A DNA stretch of 64,000 nt. Origin: CAISCU01 sp051861545. GTDB taxonomy: Bacteria; Bacteroidota; Bacteroidia; UKL13-3. Under the pieces are notes generated by a model, which did no database searches, had not been told where the DNA came from, and worked only from the letters and a program-made list of their open reading frames with translations. How positions within the stretch are numbered: the first letter of the stretch is position 1; each line of letters opens with the position of its first letter. The stretch spans positions 1 to 64,000 of the forward strand of contig JBIMKP010000015.1 of assembly GCA_051861545.1 (NCBI GenBank). Direction: 5' to 3'. The position numbers were made by a program, and so were the translations under genes. This document shows, one piece after another, positions 26,820 through 35,590 of the stretch.

Positions 26820-27761
26820 ATGTTAAATAGAAGATTCTTACGTGTCAAAGTTTTCCAAACCTTGTACGGTTTTACTCAAGAGGAAAAACCTCTTGCTCAC
26901 TTGTACAAAAGGACCATGATTAGTAATCTGGAAAAAACTTATGAACTTTATCTGTTCTCTCTTTCTTTTCCTTTGGAATTGAAATTTTTTGTAGAACAAG
27001 AACTTGAGCTCCAAAAAGCAAAGTATTTCCCTCTAGAAAACCTTATTAAACCTTTGGATGCAATTAGGAACAATAAGGTTATTGCTTTAATGGAGCAAAA
27101 TGTCCAATTTCAAGAGGCTATTAAAAAAGTAAAACCTCGTTGGATTGAATCATTGGATTTCTCTAAAAAAATATTCAATGAATTAAAAACACTTCCGTTT
27201 TTTCAAGAATATACTTCTAAAACTTCACACACTTTTACCGAGGATAAAACTTTCTTAGTTACTGTTTTTGAACAATTATTCTCCGATTCTGAGCAGTTTG
27301 AATCTTATTTTGAAGAAGTTTATGTTAATTGGGAAGATGACCAAGTTTTGGTTCTGACAAGCTTACAAAAGGTTTTAAATCAATTAAAAGAACCTAAGCC
27401 TGAATTCTTGTTAGATGCGCATAAAGATGAGGATGAAGACCTTAAATTCATGAAGGATTTATTTGATTTAACTATTGAACATCAAAAAGATTTTAATGAA
27501 CTAATCAATTCTAAAACCCAAAATTGGGACCAAGATAGAATCGCTTTGGTTGATATTCTTATGATGAGAATGGCTCTTTGTGAAATTTTATATTTCCCTT
27601 TTGTCCCCGTGAAAGTTTCTATTAATGAATACCTTGAATTGGCAAAATTGTACAGCACGCCTAATAGTCATGGTTTTATTAATGGTGTATTAGATAAAAT
27701 TCAAATGCAATTAAGAAGCGAAAATAAGATTAATAAAATGGGTCGTGGACTCAATGAATAA
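26820..27761 (+). CDS. nusB: transcription antitermination factor NusB, long Bacteroidota form
   Basis: Binds boxA RNA with NusE (S10) and promotes rRNA antitermination. The protein is 313 residues, about twice the E. coli length, as is usual in Bacteroidota. N-terminal MLNRRFLRVKVFQTLYGF and the C-terminal helices (WDQDRIALVDILMMRMALCE, VSINEYLELAKLYSTPNSHGFINGVLD) carry the NusB signature; the middle is a divergent insertion. First of a run nusB-DUF1573-yajC-coaE. Confidence 0.93.
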   Translation: MLNRRFLRVKVFQTLYGFTQEEKPLAHLYKRTMISNLEKTYELYLFSLSFPLELKFFVEQELELQKAKYFPLENLIKPLDAIRNNKVIALMEQNVQFQEAIKKVKPRWIESLDFSKKIFNELKTLPFFQEYTSKTSHTFTEDKTFLVTVFEQLFSDSEQFESYFEEVYVNWEDDQVLVLTSLQKVLNQLKEPKPEFLLDAHKDEDEDLKFMKDLFDLTIEHQKDFNELINSKTQNWDQDRIALVDILMMRMALCEILYFPFVPVKVSINEYLELAKLYSTPNSHGFINGVLDKIQMQLRSENKINKMGRGLNE

Positions 27762-27833
27762 TTTCTTAATTAGCATCAGCTTTGAAAATCAATATGTCTT
27801 GTTAAATTTGCTATCCTAACATAAAAAAATAAA

Positions 27834-28292
27834 ATGAAAAGAATCTTATTTTTTGCCTTTACAATTGCGGCTTTTACTTTCAATTCATGTGATAGTAATC
27901 CAAAAGAAAAAGCCTCAACTAATTTGGTTGAGAATCCTGTTTCTGCAAATGATACTTCTGCTTCTTCAGCAGAAAATGCTCCAATTATGACTTTTACTGA
28001 AAATATTCACGATTTTGGTAAGTTAACAGATGGAGAGGTTGTAACTTATAAATTTAAATTTGTAAATACAGGTAAATCAGATTTGCTAATAACCAATGCT
28101 ACTGCTTCTTGTGGTTGCACTGTTCCTAGTTATCCAAAAGAACCTATAGCTCCAGGTGTTGAAGCTTCTATTGATGTGCAATTTAATAGCGCAGGTAAAG
28201 TTGGTATTTTTGATAAATCTGTAACCTTACTTGCAAATACAATTCCTTCCGAAACAATTCTTGCCATCAAAGGCGAAGTCTTAAATAAATAA
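27834..28292 (+). CDS. DUF1573 domain exported lipoprotein
   Basis: A 152-residue protein with a lipoprotein signal (FTFNSCDSN, Cys near 19), a Ser/Ala-rich linker, and a DUF1573 domain (about 48-150: HDFGKLTDGEVVTYKFKF, NTGKSDLLI, ASCGCTVPSYP). The domain is an Ig-like fold found widely in Bacteroidota; its function is unknown. It begins 72 bases after nusB and ends 2 bases before yajC. Confidence 0.9.
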   Translation: MKRILFFAFTIAAFTFNSCDSNPKEKASTNLVENPVSANDTSASSAENAPIMTFTENIHDFGKLTDGEVVTYKFKFVNTGKSDLLITNATASCGCTVPSYPKEPIAPGVEASIDVQFNSAGKVGIFDKSVTLLANTIPSETILAIKGEVLNK

Positions 28293-28294
28293 AT

Positions 28295-28627
28295 ATGAAT
28301 ATACTGTTTTTAATGGGTCCTCCTGCAACTGGTGCAGGCTCTAATTCAATCATGAGTTTTTTACCTTTCATCCTTATTTTTGTGGTGTTTTACTTCTTTA
28401 TGATTTATCCTCAAATGAAGAAAAATAAAGCACAAAAGAAATTCAGAGAGGCTTTAGGAAAAGGTGATAAAGTAATAACAATCGGTGGTGTTCATGCAAA
28501 AATTATTGATGCAAACGAAACTACTTTCCTAATTGAAAGTGAAGGTACAAAATTGCGTATCGATCGCACTGCTGTATCTATGGAAGCTTCACAAGCTTTA
28601 AACGAACCTAAAAAAGATACCAAGTAA
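28295..28627 (+). CDS. yajC: preprotein translocase accessory subunit YajC
   Basis: A single-pass inner-membrane protein of the SecDF-YajC complex, 110 residues. One membrane helix (FLPFILIFVVFYFFMIY) is followed by the YajC signature PQMKKNKAQKKFREALGKGDKVITIGGVHAKI. A terminator follows. The SecD-P1-like lipoprotein 1.7 kb downstream makes the neighbourhood Sec-flavoured. Confidence 0.95.
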   Translation: MNILFLMGPPATGAGSNSIMSFLPFILIFVVFYFFMIYPQMKKNKAQKKFREALGKGDKVITIGGVHAKIIDANETTFLIESEGTKLRIDRTAVSMEASQALNEPKKDTK

Positions 28628-28635
28628 TTAAAACT

Positions 28636-28681
28636 AAAGGCTTATGAATTCGAAGAATCATTCCTATTCATAAGCTTTTTT
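28636..28681 (+). terminator. terminator-like hairpin between yajC and coaE
   Basis: Ten-bp stem GCTTATGAAT/ATTCATAAGC (28640-28649 with 28666-28675), a 16-base loop and a T tract. It ends 12 bases before the coaE start, leaving little room for a separate promoter. Confidence 0.75.
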
Positions 28682-28692
28682 ATTTTATCCTA

Positions 28693-29280
28693 TTGAAAAA
28701 AATTGGCATTACAGGAAATATTGGTAGCGGAAAATCTACAGTTTCTAAAATATTTCAAATTTTAGGAATACCAATTTATGATGCCGATTCCAGAGCCAAA
28801 TGGCTTATGTCTAATGATGTTAGTCTGGTAAATCAAATTAAAAATATATTTGGAGAAGAAGCATATTTAAGCAATAATACCTTAAATAGGAAACATATTG
28901 CTGATATCGCTTTTGTGAATAAATTAAAATTAAACGAGCTAAATTCTGCAGTTCATCCAGCTGTAGCACTCGATTTTAAATCTTGGTCGAATACCCAAAA
29001 TTCACCATATATTTTAAAAGAAGCCGCACTTTTAATTGAAAGCAGTTCTTACCTTGATCTTGATGAACTTATTCTAGTAAAATGCCCAATCGAAATTCGT
29101 ATTCAAAGAACTATGAATAGAGATGCTGTTGATAGATCAAGTGTAGAGGCTAGAATCAATAACCAAATGTCTGAAGAAGATAAAGTTCCTTATTCAAATT
29201 ATATCATCAATAATGATGGTAATGAATTGTTAATTACTCAAGTTCTCAAAATCCATCACCAAATTCTTGAAAAAGTTTAA
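28693..29280 (+). CDS. coaE: dephospho-CoA kinase
   Basis: The last step of coenzyme A synthesis, phosphorylating dephospho-CoA at the 3' hydroxyl. P-loop GITGNIGSGKSTV starts directly at the N-terminus, so the TTG at 28693 is required as start codon. DADSRAKWL and the lid region NRDAVDRSSVEARI fit the family; 195 residues is normal. The terminator-like hairpin just upstream is noted separately. It overlaps the next gene by 14 bases. Confidence 0.95.
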   Translation: MKKIGITGNIGSGKSTVSKIFQILGIPIYDADSRAKWLMSNDVSLVNQIKNIFGEEAYLSNNTLNRKHIADIAFVNKLKLNELNSAVHPAVALDFKSWSNTQNSPYILKEAALLIESSSYLDLDELILVKCPIEIRIQRTMNRDAVDRSSVEARINNQMSEEDKVPYSNYIINNDGNELLITQVLKIHHQILEKV

Positions 29281-30334
29281 TACCTGGCTATCAATTTTGA
29301 TGGCTTTTTTTATGTTTCAATCTAGTATGGCACAAAATACAAAGCCTCATCTAAATCCTGATTTACCTTTTGTAAAAATGGATGTTTCAGGTAATATTAA
29401 AGATTCTAAAAATAGGTTTGTTAATCAATACAATCCCTTTGAGCCTAAAACTGCTGATTTGTGGAAATGGCAGCGTGAAACTAATCCTCAAAAATCACTA
29501 AAAACCAAAGGCAATTCTGGACTAGATTTAAAACCAGATACTAATTTCTTTCATTCAAAAAATGATGGAATGATTTGGCTTGGACATGCTTGTTTTTTTA
29601 TCAGAATCAATGGTGTTACTATATTAATTGATCCTGTTTTAGGAAATGCGGGTCCTGTGAAGCGACGTTCTGATTTGCCTTTTAAAATAAATGAATTAAA
29701 GAATATCGATTTTGTATTGATTTCTCATGATCATAGAGACCATTGCGATAAACCTAGTTTATTGGCTCTAAAAAAGAATAATCCTAAAATGATAATTCTT
29801 ACTGGATTAAACATGGCGCCACTATTGAAGTCTTGGTTAGGTAATGAGATTCAAATTCAAGAAGCGGCTTGGTATCAAACTTATTCGCAGGCAAAACTTA
29901 ATGAATCTGGAATTAGCCTTCATTTTATGCCTTCACGTCATTGGAGTAAACGTGGTTTATTTGATACCAATACTAGATTGTGGGGTGGCTTTATGTTACA
30001 ATCCTATGCATCTAATATTTATTTTAGTGGTGATACTGGATATGATTTACATCTAAAGGAAGTTGGTGACCTTTTCTCCAAAGTTGATTTCTGCATTATT
30101 GGGGTTGGAGCTTATAAACCAGAATGGTTTATGTCATCAAATCATATTTCACCTCAAAATGCTTATAAAGCTTTTAAAGAAATGGGTGCCAATAAAATGA
30201 TTCCAATGCATTATGGTACTTTTGACTTAAGCGATGAACCTATGTTAGAACCTCGTCAGATTCTAAAAGATTTGCAAATAAATGATAATGGAATTTTGTT
30301 ACCGGCTTTGGGTGAAGCAATTTTATTTAAATAA
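29267..30334 (+). CDS. exported metallo-beta-lactamase-fold hydrolase (NAPE-PLD/UlaG-like)
   Basis: A 355-residue zinc hydrolase with signal peptide ending near SSMAQ. The metal motif is SHDHRDHCD (HxHxDH); further ligands are in PSRHWS, FSGDTGYD and PMHYGTFD. GHACFFIRINGVTILIDPV is the family's strand before the active site. Related proteins hydrolyse phospholipid-derived or lactone substrates; the substrate here is unknown. The start is TTG at 29267 inside the end of coaE, suggesting coupled translation. Confidence 0.85.
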   Translation: MKKFNTWLSILMAFFMFQSSMAQNTKPHLNPDLPFVKMDVSGNIKDSKNRFVNQYNPFEPKTADLWKWQRETNPQKSLKTKGNSGLDLKPDTNFFHSKNDGMIWLGHACFFIRINGVTILIDPVLGNAGPVKRRSDLPFKINELKNIDFVLISHDHRDHCDKPSLLALKKNNPKMIILTGLNMAPLLKSWLGNEIQIQEAAWYQTYSQAKLNESGISLHFMPSRHWSKRGLFDTNTRLWGGFMLQSYASNIYFSGDTGYDLHLKEVGDLFSKVDFCIIGVGAYKPEWFMSSNHISPQNAYKAFKEMGANKMIPMHYGTFDLSDEPMLEPRQILKDLQINDNGILLPALGEAILFK

Positions 30335-30337
30335 TTT

Positions 30338-31291
30338 ATGAAAATTAAAATCGTATTTGGTTTATTATTGACTGTTTTTGGTTTGGTATCATGCAATTCT
30401 CATCAGCAACATCTCGAATTTAAAATCGAATTAAAAAGCAATTCGGCGAAACAAGATTTAGCTGTTTTAAAAGAAAGAATCTTGGAATTATCAGGAGAAA
30501 CTCCTCAAATTTCAGAACTGCCCAATTCAATATTTCATTTTAAACTAAATTCATTTCAGGATTCTGCTTTAATTTTTCAGGCTATTAAAACTCTAGGTAA
30601 TTTTGAAATATGTGAGTCTTTTGGTTTGTTAGAATTATATCCAATTTTGGTAAAAGTGAATACTGAATTAATTGGCTCAAACAATTTACCTCAATCTCTA
30701 TTAACTGATACTTCTGTTTTTGTAAAGAATAATCCTTTGTTCTCTATTCTAATGCCAAACACCAATGAGGTAAGTTCATTGTCATCTGGCAATCCTATAA
30801 TAGGATATGTAATGTTAAAGGATACTTCCACCTTGTTCAACATTTTTAAACTAACAACTTCAAGATTGATTTTACCTAGTAATCTCAAATTCGAACTTGG
30901 AAAAATTGTGAATGAAAATGTTTATCCCATTTATGCTAAGAAACAACCATTATTTGATGGTTCAAATATTACATCGAAAATGTTTGAAAAGGTAAGTGTA
31001 GGAAAAACTGAAGATAGAGAGGATTTTGAAATCAATATTACATTGAAATCTCCATACAAAAAGTTGTTTGCAGATTTAACAAAAAGAAATATCCAAAAGG
31101 GTTTAATTATGAGTTTAGATAATACAGTTCTTTCTGCCCCAATTGTTCAATCAGAGGTTTCAGGAGGCAGTTTTATCATCAATTCAAATTTTGTTCAAAA
31201 AGAAGCCTTATTTATTGCAACTTGTTTAAAAACAGGTGTTTTAACAAATATACCTATTGTTCAGGATTTCGGATTTGTGAAAAACAATTAA
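30338..31291 (+). CDS. lipoprotein resembling the SecD periplasmic P1 domain
   Basis: A 317-residue lipoprotein (lipobox LVSC, Cys19) with no membrane helices after the signal. The order of motifs follows the P1 region of Bacteroidota SecDF: an alpha/beta base segment (LAVLKERILELSGETPQI), AIKTLGNFEICESF, NPLFSILMPN, NPIIGYVMLKD, and the P1 head (FADLTKRNI, LDNTVLSAPIVQ, SGGSFIINSNF, EALFIATCLKTGVL). The SecDF membrane half is absent. It may be a stand-alone relative acting on the periplasmic side of secretion. It starts 3 bases after the metallo-hydrolase and its stop overlaps the convergent helicase stop by 4 bases. Confidence 0.75.
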   Translation: MKIKIVFGLLLTVFGLVSCNSHQQHLEFKIELKSNSAKQDLAVLKERILELSGETPQISELPNSIFHFKLNSFQDSALIFQAIKTLGNFEICESFGLLELYPILVKVNTELIGSNNLPQSLLTDTSVFVKNNPLFSILMPNTNEVSSLSSGNPIIGYVMLKDTSTLFNIFKLTTSRLILPSNLKFELGKIVNENVYPIYAKKQPLFDGSNITSKMFEKVSVGKTEDREDFEINITLKSPYKKLFADLTKRNIQKGLIMSLDNTVLSAPIVQSEVSGGSFIINSNFVQKEALFIATCLKTGVLTNIPIVQDFGFVKNN

Positions 31292-33570
31292 GCCAGAATT
31301 TTAAGTTTAGCGAATTTCAAAACCAACATTTTTTTTCCATTTCCTTCAAAATCAATATTGGCTTTTTTATTATCGCCAGCACCTTCTACGCCTAATACAA
31401 TTCCTTTTCCAAATCTTTGGTGCTCAACATTCATACCTGTTTGTAAATTACTAGTATCATCACCAACAAAATTTGGGTCGGGTGGAGGAGAAGCTGCTGC
31501 GGTTTTCGAAAAGCTTGTTTTTACTGGATTTAATACCTTTTTTGGCAATCCACTTAATGACCTGCCTGGTGAATCAGAAATCTTATTCTCTTTAAATGTT
31601 CCTTTTGAATTAAACAAACTTTCAAAACTCAAAAATTGAGGGTCTATTTCTTGTAGAAATCTACTTGGTTCTGCATTTATAATCGAACCAAATTTAAACC
31701 TGCTTGTTGCAAAACTTAAAGTTAATCTTTTCATAGCTCTTGTAAGTGCTACATAAAATAATCTTCTTTCTTCCTCTAATTCTTGTCTGCTATTTAATGA
31801 TAATTGTGATGGGAATAAATTTTCTTCCAATCCAACTACATATACATATTTAAACTCTAATCCTTTAGCAGAGTGAATAGTCATTAAACTCACATGGTCT
31901 TTGTCTAAATTTTTGTCATTGTCGTCGTTGGTAAGTAAGGCAACATTCGACATAAAATCAGCCAGTTTGTTTGGTTGTAAAACACCATCTTCATCTGCAG
32001 TTTCTTCAACACTAAATTCTTTTATACCGCTTAAGAGTTCTTCAATATTTTCGTACCTAGCAATACCTTCAACAGTTTTATCTTCATATAAACTTTTTAA
32101 AACTCCACTTTGTTTAGCAATATGCATGGCAACATCGTAGGCGTTTTTATCCATTTGAACCTGAAAACTTTTTATCATAGTTACGAAGTCTTCAATAACC
32201 CCTCCGCCTTTTAATCCAAACTGACCAATATTTTCAATTACATCCCAAAGAGAAACTTTATTGTGGTCTGCAATGATGGTAATTTTTTCCATTGTTGTTT
32301 TACCAATTCCTCTAACTGGATAATTGATGATTCTTTTTAAAGCTTCTTCATCTTTGGGATTAAGTACAACTCTAAAATAGGCCAATAAATCCTTGATTTC
32401 TTTTCTTTGGTAGAACGACATTCCTCCATAAATTTTATAAGGAATACTGCTTTTTCTCAAAGCTTCTTCCATAGAACGACTTTGAGCATTGGTTCTATAA
32501 AGAATAGCAAAATCATTGTTCATTACATGGCTATTCATCTTTTCTTGAAAAATAGATGAAGCAACCAATTTGCCTTCTTCATTATCAGTTAGGGCTTTCA
32601 TCACCCTAATTTTTTCGCCATTTTCATTATCTGTCCAAACATTCTTTTTTATTTGGTCCCGATTTTTTTCTATTACACTTGAAGCTGCATTTACAATGTT
32701 CTGTGTACTTCTGTAATTCTGCTCTAGTTTGAATGTTTTAACATCTGGAAAATCTCTTTGAAAGCCTAAAATATTTTTAATATTAGCACCTCTAAATGCG
32801 TAAATACTCTGCGCATCATCTCCTACAACAGCAATATTTTGATGCACTGCAGATAGTTTTTTAATAATCATGTACTGAGCATGGTTGGTATCTTGAAACT
32901 CATCAACCATGATATACCGAAATTGGTGCTGGTATTTATGCAATGAATCTAAATGATTCGCAAAAAGTTTATAAGTGTTAACAAGCAAATCATCAAAATC
33001 CATAGCACCAGCTCTGAAGCATCTGTCTTGATAGGTTTTAAAAATCAATCCAAACTTAGGTCTTCCACTTGAATTATCATTTTCAGCCAATTCATCATTC
33101 ATTAAATATTCTTCGGCAGTAATTAATGAGTTTTTAGCTGATGATATTCTACTTAATAAACCAGCTGGTTTGTAAAGTTTATCATCAAGTTTCATTTCAT
33201 TAACAATAGTTTTTAACAAACTTTTGCTGTCATCACTATCATAAATAGTAAAGTTTCTTGGATAACCAATTTTATCAGCTTCCGACCTTAAAATCCTAGA
33301 AAAAATACTATGAAAAGTACCCATCCAAATATTTTTCGCTTCGCTACCAACTGCAACTTGAACGCGGTGACGCATTTCTTTAGCAGCCTTATTTGTAAAT
33401 GTTAATGATAATATTTGAAAAGGATCAACATCATGCCTAAGCATGTGCACAATTCTGTAAGTAAGTACACGCGTTTTTCCAGAACCAGCTCCGGCAACAA
33501 TCATAACCGGTCCGTCTATTTGTTCAACAGCAGCTCTTTGAGCTTCATTCAATGTTTGAAGATAATCCAC
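31288..33570 (-). CDS. pcrA: UvrD/PcrA-type superfamily 1A DNA helicase
   Basis: A 3'-5' helicase of DNA repair and replication restart, 760 residues. Motifs: Walker A VAGAGSGKTRVL (near 26), SLTFTNKAAKEM (Ia), VDEFQDTNHAQ (II), VGDDAQSIYAFRGA (III), LEQNYRSTQNI (IV), TIHSAKGLEFKYVYVVGLEE (V), VALTRAMKRLTL (VI). The C-terminal HQRFGKGIVLGVEGAGDNKK segment is the Tudor-like RNA-polymerase-binding end of PcrA/UvrD. The start appears to be GTG at 33570. Confidence 0.95.
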   Translation of the reverse strand: MDYLQTLNEAQRAAVEQIDGPVMIVAGAGSGKTRVLTYRIVHMLRHDVDPFQILSLTFTNKAAKEMRHRVQVAVGSEAKNIWMGTFHSIFSRILRSEADKIGYPRNFTIYDSDDSKSLLKTIVNEMKLDDKLYKPAGLLSRISSAKNSLITAEEYLMNDELAENDNSSGRPKFGLIFKTYQDRCFRAGAMDFDDLLVNTYKLFANHLDSLHKYQHQFRYIMVDEFQDTNHAQYMIIKKLSAVHQNIAVVGDDAQSIYAFRGANIKNILGFQRDFPDVKTFKLEQNYRSTQNIVNAASSVIEKNRDQIKKNVWTDNENGEKIRVMKALTDNEEGKLVASSIFQEKMNSHVMNNDFAILYRTNAQSRSMEEALRKSSIPYKIYGGMSFYQRKEIKDLLAYFRVVLNPKDEEALKRIINYPVRGIGKTTMEKITIIADHNKVSLWDVIENIGQFGLKGGGVIEDFVTMIKSFQVQMDKNAYDVAMHIAKQSGVLKSLYEDKTVEGIARYENIEELLSGIKEFSVEETADEDGVLQPNKLADFMSNVALLTNDDNDKNLDKDHVSLMTIHSAKGLEFKYVYVVGLEENLFPSQLSLNSRQELEEERRLFYVALTRAMKRLTLSFATSRFKFGSIINAEPSRFLQEIDPQFLSFESLFNSKGTFKENKISDSPGRSLSGLPKKVLNPVKTSFSKTAAASPPPDPNFVGDDTSNLQTGMNVEHQRFGKGIVLGVEGAGDNKKANIDFEGNGKKMLVLKFAKLKILA

Positions 33571-33606
33571 AATGCGAAAATAACCCCGTTCATTGGGTTA
33601 TTCGCT

Positions 33607-33798
33607 TTAAGATTTCAACATCCGTTCAATAGGTATGTTGCCAATATGGTTTATTTCTGTAAAGTCGATATCTGGATGTGGGTTAAACATCGAGCTGATA
33701 AAGAAAAACAATGAAGCAGGAGGTAATACTATCATATACAGGATGTAAATGATATATCCTTTGTATCCGTAATGTTGATATTTTTTGAATAATTCCAC
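33607..33798 (-). CDS. small membrane protein of unknown function
   Basis: Sixty-three residues from a GTG start, with one or two hydrophobic segments (GYIIYILYMIVLPPASLFFFI) and a soluble C-terminal tail. It lies 36 bases upstream of the helicase gene on the same strand. No family was recognised. A 99-codon frame on the opposite strand is a shadow of this gene and the helicase start. Confidence 0.45.
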   Translation of the reverse strand: MELFKKYQHYGYKGYIIYILYMIVLPPASLFFFISSMFNPHPDIDFTEINHIGNIPIERMLKS

Positions 33799-33917
33799 TG
33801 CTCGAATTTAATTTCTTATTTCCAATCTAAAATATGGTTTTCAGTTACTTATCTACATTCGAATATAAGTATTTATTTTTGTGGACACAATAGTGGTGAA
33901 TAAAAATTTATAATTGG

Positions 33918-33948
33918 TTGTTTTGAATTTGTACTAGGACTATTTTTG
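33918..33948 (+). promoter_or_regulatory. candidate promoter of the M20 dipeptidase gene
   Basis: TTG at 33918-33920 and TATTTTTG at 33941-33948 (matches TAnnTTTG) with a 20-base spacer, 28 bases before the start codon. Confidence 0.5.
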
Positions 33949-33976
33949 GCTACTTTTACTGATTATTTAGAAACCC

Positions 33977-35362
33977 ATGATTAAAGAGTACATTGACAAC
34001 AATCGCCAACGTTTTTTAGACGAATTGTTTGATTTATTGCGCATTCCTTCAATTAGTGCTGATAGTGCTTATAATGAAGATGTTGTGAAAGCTGCCGAGT
34101 TTATTCAAGCGAAATTAATTGCTGCCGGCGCCGATAAAGTTGAGTTGTTTCCTACTGAGGGTCATCCTATTGTTTATGGTGAAAAGATTTTTGATCCTTC
34201 ATTACCTACTGTTTTGGTTTATGGTCATTACGATGTTCAACCGGCTGTTCCTCTAGAATTATGGGATACACCACCTTTTGAACCTACTATTCGTAAAACT
34301 GAAGTTCATCCCGATGGTGCCATTTTTGCACGTGGTGCTTGTGATGATAAAGGCCAAGTTTATATGCATGTTAAGGCTTTTGAATACATGATGAAAAACA
34401 ATAAACTTGCTTGTAATGTGAAATTTATGATTGAAGGTGAAGAGGAAGTTGGTTCTCCTAATTTAGGTCCTTTCTGTATCAAAAATAAAGAAATGCTTAA
34501 GGCTGATGTGGTTCTAATTTCTGATACTTCTATGATTGCCAATGATATTCCAAGCATTGATAGTGGTTTACGTGGATTAAGTTATGTTGAAGTTGAAGTT
34601 ACTGGTCCTAACCGCGATTTACATAGTGGTGTTTATGGTGGTGCTGTAGCAAATCCAATTAATATTCTTGCAAAAATGATTGCAAGTATGCATGATGAAA
34701 ATAACCACATCACAATTCCAGGTTTTTATGACCAAGTTTTAGAATTAACTGCCGATGAAAGAGTTGCTTTAAATAAAGCTCCTTTTGATTTAGAAGCTTA
34801 TAAAAAAGATTTAAACATTGGTGATGTTTGGGGTGAAACTGGTTTTAATACTTTAGAAAGAACAGGTATCAGACCAACTTTAGATTGTAATGGTATTTGG
34901 GGTGGTTATACTGGCGAGGGTTCTAAAACAGTACTTCCTTCAAAAGCTTTTGCGAAAATTAGCATGAGATTAGTTCCAAACCAAGATTCTCATACCATCA
35001 CTGAAATATTCAAGAAACATTTCGAAGGTATTGCTCCTGCAGGTGTAAAGGTTGAAGTTCGTCCACATCATGGCGGTGAACCTGTTGTTACTCCTATTGA
35101 TTCTGTTGCTTACCTTGCTGCTGAAAAAGCAATGGAAACTAGTTTCGGAAAAACTCCAATTCCTACAAGAGGTGGTGGTAGTATTCCTATTGTTGCTCTT
35201 TTTGAAAAAGAATTAGGTCTTAAATCTGTATTGTTTGGTTTTGGTTTAGATAGTGATGCTTTGCATAGTCCTAATGAACATTATGGTGTTTTCAACTATT
35301 TAAAAGGAATTGAAACTATTCCTTATTTCTATGAAAACTTTGCTAAAATGAAAGCGAATTAA
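33977..35362 (+). CDS. M20 family metallo-dipeptidase
   Basis: A cytoplasmic zinc dipeptidase of the M20 family, 461 residues, without a signal peptide. Metal-binding motifs: YGHYDVQPA, ARGACDDKGQ, EGEEEVGS, SDTSM, and a C-terminal DSDALHSPNEHYGVFN. The dimerisation domain lies roughly at 195-345. It probably finishes degradation of dipeptides, such as those released by the S46 peptidase elsewhere in this window; that link is inference. Confidence 0.93.
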   Translation: MIKEYIDNNRQRFLDELFDLLRIPSISADSAYNEDVVKAAEFIQAKLIAAGADKVELFPTEGHPIVYGEKIFDPSLPTVLVYGHYDVQPAVPLELWDTPPFEPTIRKTEVHPDGAIFARGACDDKGQVYMHVKAFEYMMKNNKLACNVKFMIEGEEEVGSPNLGPFCIKNKEMLKADVVLISDTSMIANDIPSIDSGLRGLSYVEVEVTGPNRDLHSGVYGGAVANPINILAKMIASMHDENNHITIPGFYDQVLELTADERVALNKAPFDLEAYKKDLNIGDVWGETGFNTLERTGIRPTLDCNGIWGGYTGEGSKTVLPSKAFAKISMRLVPNQDSHTITEIFKKHFEGIAPAGVKVEVRPHHGGEPVVTPIDSVAYLAAEKAMETSFGKTPIPTRGGGSIPIVALFEKELGLKSVLFGFGLDSDALHSPNEHYGVFNYLKGIETIPYFYENFAKMKAN

Positions 35363-35400
35363 TTGCTAAATTCTCTTTATTTTAAGTTGAAACTTATAGT

Positions 35401-35437
35401 AAAAAATGCTTCCGATTTTTCGGAGGCATTTTTTTTG
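35401..35437 (+). terminator. terminator after the M20 dipeptidase gene
   Basis: AAAAAATGC and TTCCG pair with CGGAG and GCATTTTTT around a short T-rich loop, followed by a T tract. Confidence 0.85.
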
Positions 35438-35590
35438 TAAAAGATTCCTTTTCAACTCATTTCATAAATTCAATTTTATATATTGCAATTCTTGTAAAAC
35501 CGATAAAATCTTCATTTTAAATAGCTTTCTAATTAACTTAGATTGATTTGTTTATATGTTGATTTAAAGAGTTTTTCGTTGAACAAAACC

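Noticed and set aside
33415..33714. 99-codon plus-strand frame
   Set aside because: It is antisense to the helicase start and the small membrane protein, with no family character; the minus-strand genes explain the region.
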